Source: an uncultured Oscillospiraceae bacterium (GTDB lineage: Bacteria > Bacillota > Clostridia > Oscillospirales > Oscillospiraceae). From it: DNA of 64,000 nucleotides. The stretch spans positions 13,479 to 77,478 of the forward strand of contig CAKTPV010000011.1 in assembly GCA_934591815.1 (NCBI GenBank), written 5' to 3'. The notes under the pieces were generated by a model, which was not told the origin of the DNA, did not search any database, and saw only the letters and a list, made by a program, of their open reading frames with translations. This document shows positions 60,632 through 64,000 of this stretch, piece by piece. The position numbers and the translations under genes are program-made. How positions within the stretch are numbered: the stretch's first letter is position 1; each line of letters opens with the position of its first letter.

Positions 60632-61630
60632 TTAAAAATACCTGCGGAGCAGGAACAGAAAATACGGAGCCGAAAGCACGGAGATCACGATACCAACCGG
60701 GATCTCCCTCGGCTGAAAGGCAGACCGTCCCAACGTGTCTGCCAAAAGCAACAGCAGCGCCCCCAGCAGCATGGAGGCAGGCATGAGGGCGTGGTGTCTG
60801 CCTCCAATCAACCTTCGTGCCATATGCGGCGCTACCAGTCCCACAAAACCGATCCCTCCGCTGACGGCAACGCAGGCAGAGGTAAGAGCCACCGATGCAA
60901 TCAGGAGCAGTCTCAACTCCCTCTCTACGGCTATCCCCAGAGAAATGGCCGTATTCTCTCCTAAAATGAGAATATCCAGTATGTTCGACTTTGTAAGAAG
61001 AAAAGGAACCAGTATGAGCATATAGGGCAACAGGGCAAGAACCTGATGCCAGCTCGTTCCCCAAATATTTCCTGCCAGCCATCTTGCCACGAGCTGATAG
61101 CTGCTGTTGTCCATGTTCGCGGCCATGATCAGCATAAAAGAAGAAAATAGGGACGCAAGACCGATGCCGCCCAACAGAAAATATATTGGGAGGAGTTTTC
61201 CGTTCCTCTTTGCAAAAAGATACAGCAGTCCCGTTGTGCAAAGCCCGCCCGCTATGGCAAATATCGGCTGGTATGCCATGGTACGTATATGCAGTGCAGG
61301 GAAAAATGTCAGGAACAGCATAACGGCAAATCCCGCCCCTGCGTTTATGCCCAATATCCCCGGATCGGCCAGCGGATTACCCGTGACAGTCTGCATAACG
61401 CATCCGGCAAGTGCCAGACCCATCCCACATAGAACGGCGAGGACGATTCTCGGAACGCGAAACTGCGCTACGACTACGGAGGTTCCCTCCATATGCGGTT
61501 GGAATATGCTGTGAACCGCAGTCGAGAAGGGAATTCTTGCGTAACCACTGTTAACGGATAAGATAGCCGCAGCTACAATCAGGATAAGAAGACCGTTGAG
61601 GATAAGGAGCTGTCTGGTTTTCTTTTTCAT
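60632..61630 (-). CDS. FecCD-family siderophore permease, second subunit
   Basis: 332 residues, ten hydrophobic segments with the FecCD signature GCVMQTVTGNPLADPGILGINAGAGFAVM, and PHMARRLIGGRHHALMPAS near the C-terminus. Starts overlapping the first permease stop by four bases. Confidence 0.93.
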   Translation of the reverse strand: MKKKTRQLLILNGLLILIVAAAILSVNSGYARIPFSTAVHSIFQPHMEGTSVVVAQFRVPRIVLAVLCGMGLALAGCVMQTVTGNPLADPGILGINAGAGFAVMLFLTFFPALHIRTMAYQPIFAIAGGLCTTGLLYLFAKRNGKLLPIYFLLGGIGLASLFSSFMLIMAANMDNSSYQLVARWLAGNIWGTSWHQVLALLPYMLILVPFLLTKSNILDILILGENTAISLGIAVERELRLLLIASVALTSACVAVSGGIGFVGLVAPHMARRLIGGRHHALMPASMLLGALLLLLADTLGRSAFQPREIPVGIVISVLSAPYFLFLLRRYF

Positions 61631-62688
61631 AAGACCATGCCCTCCTTCCTGAAAGTAAGCGCAAAAAAGACGGGCACGCCGAGGATGGATACCAGTGCGC
61701 CGACAGGCGTATCAAAAGGGGCGTTTATCATGCGCGCCGCAATATCCGACAGCACCAGCACAACGCCGCCCATGAGCGCAGACACGGGAACCAGCCTGCG
61801 GTAATCACCGCCCACAAGAAGTCGGGATATATGCGGTACGATAAGACCGATAAATGCGATGCCTCCCACGAGCGATACACTGGCTCCCGCAAGCAGCAAC
61901 ACCACAAGCATACCGAAAAGCCTGACCGTGCGGACATTTACGCCCAAGCTGGCGGCGCTATCTTCTCCCAGTGCCAGAGCTGATAGCCGGCTCGATAAAA
62001 GCAAACCAAGCGCACCGGCTGAGAGAATCACCGGGGATAGCATTTTCAAGCTTTGCCATGTCACACCGGACAAACTGCCCGCGCTCCAGAAAGAAAGGGA
62101 TTTCACGATTCCAAACGCCAGAGAAACCGCCTGACTCAACGCGGTAAGCAGGGCTGATACAGCAGCGCCTGCCAGAATGAACCGGAAAGATTCGGATCTA
62201 TGTTTGCCGGCGCCGAAACCATAGACCATGAATACCGCAAGAGCGGCTCCGGCAAAGGCGGCGCATGTTTTCACGATGTCTGGTGCGGCGGGAAACAGAA
62301 TTGCGGACAGTGCAACAAAGAAACCGGCTCCCGCATTGATCCCCAGAAGGCCGGCGTCCGACAGGGGGTTTCTGGTAATTCCCTGCATCACAGCGCCGGA
62401 GAGAGCGAAGGCCATTCCTGTCAGCCCGGCAGCCAGCGCCCTGGGCATACGCATTTCCAACATAATCATTCCAACATCAGAAGCCTTGGCGGGGTATATA
62501 ACCGTTTCCGCAAAGACCTTGAAGCTACCGCCAGCAATGCCGGTGCAGACGGAGAGAACCATTGAGAACCCAAGCAGCAGCACCAATGCGGCAAGAATAA
62601 TCAGAAAAGCCGGCGCGGAGCGTTTGTATCTCTCTTGTCTCTGCGATATTCCCGCAACCGCGCCTGTTTCCTTACTCAACGTCCCCAT
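61627..62688 (-). CDS. FecCD-family siderophore permease, first subunit
   Basis: 353 residues, ten hydrophobic segments, with GAVMQGITRNPLSDAGLLGINAGAGFF and PHISRLLVGGDYRRLVPVS. The N-terminus has a 30-residue polar leader before the first helix. It forms a heterodimer with the second permease. It overlaps the binding-protein gene by 17 bases. Confidence 0.93.
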   Translation of the reverse strand: MGTLSKETGAVAGISQRQERYKRSAPAFLIILAALVLLLGFSMVLSVCTGIAGGSFKVFAETVIYPAKASDVGMIMLEMRMPRALAAGLTGMAFALSGAVMQGITRNPLSDAGLLGINAGAGFFVALSAILFPAAPDIVKTCAAFAGAALAVFMVYGFGAGKHRSESFRFILAGAAVSALLTALSQAVSLAFGIVKSLSFWSAGSLSGVTWQSLKMLSPVILSAGALGLLLSSRLSALALGEDSAASLGVNVRTVRLFGMLVVLLLAGASVSLVGGIAFIGLIVPHISRLLVGGDYRRLVPVSALMGGVVLVLSDIAARMINAPFDTPVGALVSILGVPVFFALTFRKEGMVL

Positions 62689-63646
62689 GGTTCAGAATCG
62701 CGTTCGCGAGTTTTTCCAAATAGAGTTCCTTTCCCATCGCCGTAAAAGCCATATTATACTGATCCTCATTGATACCAAAGTAAACGTTGCCGGCTTTGAC
62801 CGCTTTCATATTCTTCCACACGGCAAGGTTCCCCGTGTCTCCAGCTCTGCCGTCGTCGCTAAAGAAGAAGATGTGATCTGCATCGATCAGGGAAAAGTAT
62901 TCCGCATCGACCACTTCACCCCAGACATTCTCCGGTACGCCGGCTGATGGTGTGAGTTTCAGCTCATCGTAGACAAGCTCACCCGGCCCGCCGCTGCGAT
63001 AGATGTAATAGGAACCAAAATGAACGGAATTGGCCTCCAATACAGCAAAGGTTTCGTCCCCAATCATATCCCTGATTCTCGCCGCAAGCTCCGCAGCTTT
63101 GGCGTCGTAGTCGGCAAGCCATTTTTCTACGGCTGCTTCTTTATCAAACCACTGCCCCAGTTGCTTAAATCTTCCGCGCCAGTTAACATAGCTTATGTCA
63201 TCGTCGATCATGACCGTGGGAGCAATAGCTGCGAGTTGTTCATAAACCTTCTCATGGCGAATATTCATAATGATCAGATCAGGCTTTAACTCCGCGATCT
63301 TTTCGAGGTTCAGGTCTCCGGTAGAAGAAGACCCGGAGTAATTGCCGACAACCTCAATACCTCTTTCGGCAAAAAGCGTTGTCAGATGTTTGGGGACAGA
63401 CACCCCATCGAACATGCTGGTATTAGCCGAGGCAATTACCTTCATATCCAGAATAAGAAGTTCCTCTGTCAAGCCAGCTACATCAACGATGCGCTGTGGA
63501 TTTGCCGGGATGGCAACCTCGCCCTTCATATCCGTTACCGTGACGGTATCCGAGACCGATCCCTGCGGCGTGGTATCCGTTCCAGCACAGGCTGCAAGAG
63601 CAAACACAAGCACAAGGCACAACATGAGCATTGCGAAATTTTTCAT
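62672..63646 (-). CDS. Iron-siderophore substrate-binding lipoprotein
   Basis: 324 residues: lipoprotein signal with lipobox ALAAC (Cys near residue 20), then a class-III solute-binding fold (RIVDVAGLTEELLIL, KIAELKPDLIIMN, and a long central helix). Acidic faces that dock onto FecCD are plausible (GEVVDAEYFSLIDAD). It captures metal-siderophore or heme outside the membrane. First gene of the FecBCDE-FMN operon. Confidence 0.9.
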   Translation of the reverse strand: MKNFAMLMLCLVLVFALAACAGTDTTPQGSVSDTVTVTDMKGEVAIPANPQRIVDVAGLTEELLILDMKVIASANTSMFDGVSVPKHLTTLFAERGIEVVGNYSGSSSTGDLNLEKIAELKPDLIIMNIRHEKVYEQLAAIAPTVMIDDDISYVNWRGRFKQLGQWFDKEAAVEKWLADYDAKAAELAARIRDMIGDETFAVLEANSVHFGSYYIYRSGGPGELVYDELKLTPSAGVPENVWGEVVDAEYFSLIDADHIFFFSDDGRAGDTGNLAVWKNMKAVKAGNVYFGINEDQYNMAFTAMGKELYLEKLANAILNHGDVE

Positions 63647-63673
63647 TCTGATGACCTCCTGAGTAATAAATCT

Positions 63674-63763
63674 TTAGTTAGAGCAAGCTAACCAACGGGC
63701 GCGCATAGCGAAATAACAGAACATCTGAGTCCTTTAACCGTGTGGGGTTAACCTTTTCTAACC
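63674..63763. promoter_or_regulatory. Repeated TTAACC/GGTTAG boxes upstream of the siderophore operon
   Basis: TTAGTTAG / CTAACCAA inverted repeat at 63674-63695 (6-bp spacer), and further boxes at 63733 (TTTAACC), 63746 (GGTTAACC) and 63758 (CTAACC). A TATAAT on the minus strand lies at 63771-63776. The pattern resembles DtxR/MntR-like or AraC-type operators, consistent with metal control; the regulator gene is not in the window. Confidence 0.5.
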
Positions 63764-63927
63764 GCCTACCATTATACAGTCGGCGAAAGGAAAAATCCCC
63801 CCGAAAACGCCATGTCTTTCCCCTAAAGCGCCATGATGCTCAGCGCAGTAATAGAATAATTCATAAAGCTATGCTATAATCAGAATCATTGCTCAATAGA
63901 CAAACCGGAATTTATGGAGGTGGTTTT

Positions 63928-64000
63928 TTGCGAGTATACAAAAGCAAAGAAGAACTCAAAGCTGAAATCAATAAAACTTTTGAAAAATATATTTCGGAGT
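63928..64000 (+). CDS. ClbS/DfsB-like protein, N-terminal part
   Basis: Partial, running off the window. A TTG start at 63928 with GGAGGTGG six bases upstream gives MRVYKSKEELKAEINKTFEKYISE, the helical start typical of ClbS/DfsB four-helix proteins, which in the characterised case protect against a genotoxin. Divergent from the siderophore operon; TATAAT at 63875 is a possible -10. Only 24 residues are seen, so the call is provisional. Confidence 0.5.
   Translation, partial: MRVYKSKEELKAEINKTFEKYISE

Larger units (their letters stand above)
51287..64000. mobile_element. Integrase-bearing element inserted in tRNA-Ser (extends past the window)
   Basis: Starts where the tRNA-Ser breaks off. 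Carries arm-type repeats, a complete tRNA-Ser, Tn916-type integrase and excisionase, a sigma-like regulator, 1.5 kb of degenerate DNA and metal/siderophore transport cargo. No copy of the missing tRNA 3' half is seen up to 64000, so the far end is not in the window. No relaxase or conjugation gene is visible; it may be a decayed or mobilisable element. The boundary on the right is therefore unknown. Confidence 0.6.

Overview
The window is a high-GC, low-repeat chromosome segment from a Gram-positive endospore-forming anaerobe. PolC-type replicase, a DUF177-rpmF pair, an SpoIVFA/SpoIVFB-like pair, non-mevalonate isoprenoid genes and the gene orders pyrH-frr-uppS-cdsA-dxr-rseP-ispG-polC and engB-lon-clpX-clpP-tig all point to Clostridia, most likely the Oscillospiraceae/Ruminococcaceae side. 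This is inferred from gene content; no search was run.

Layout. 1-2170: spermidine/putrescine ABC importer (end of potC, potB, potA). 2361-9329: pseudouridine synthase, DUF177-L32, a PDZ/radical-SAM protein, Der, PlsY, an EamA exporter and a small XRE regulator module between two bidirectional terminators. 9335-19454: one minus-strand run joining isoprenoid and envelope precursor synthesis to ribosome recycling and replication. 19592-35360: MBL-fold hydrolase, ribosome GTPases, proteostasis genes (Lon, ClpXP, trigger factor), RNase HII, RbgA, L19, two linked radical-SAM-type proteins and the SpoIVF-like pair.

35487-43181 is an apparently complete filamentous phage (inovirus) prophage in this Gram-positive host. 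It encodes an HUH replication initiator, a small ssDNA-binding-like protein, a long adsorption protein with a tailed-phage tail-fibre-like module, a string of tiny membrane proteins, two tandem paralogous major coat proteins, a Zot/pI assembly ATPase and an IS30-family transposase in place of an integrase. It lies between exact 16-bp direct repeats immediately upstream of the promoter of a tRNA-Pro gene. Inside the repeats are imperfect inverted repeats, each 6 bp from its direct repeat. This is the most interesting system in the window.

43514-51064 returns to host genes: a Na/Pi-cotransporter homologue, a small alarmone synthetase, a glycolipid-type glycosyltransferase with a CrtO-like acyltransferase and TetR regulator, an EIIC-like transporter and a class-I amidotransferase. 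From about 51287 to the window end is a second, integrase-driven element. It cuts a tRNA-Ser(CGA) gene whose promoter survives, carries a complete tRNA-Ser(CGA), a Tn916-like integrase and excisionase with iterated arm-type sites, a sigma-like regulator and degenerate DNA. Its cargo is aimed at metal/siderophore uptake: a YbtPQ-like ABC pair with a truncated MptD component, then a FecBCDE-type uptake operon with an FMN-binding lipoprotein, and the start of a ClbS/DfsB-like gene. No far-end attachment site was seen, so the element probably continues past the window.
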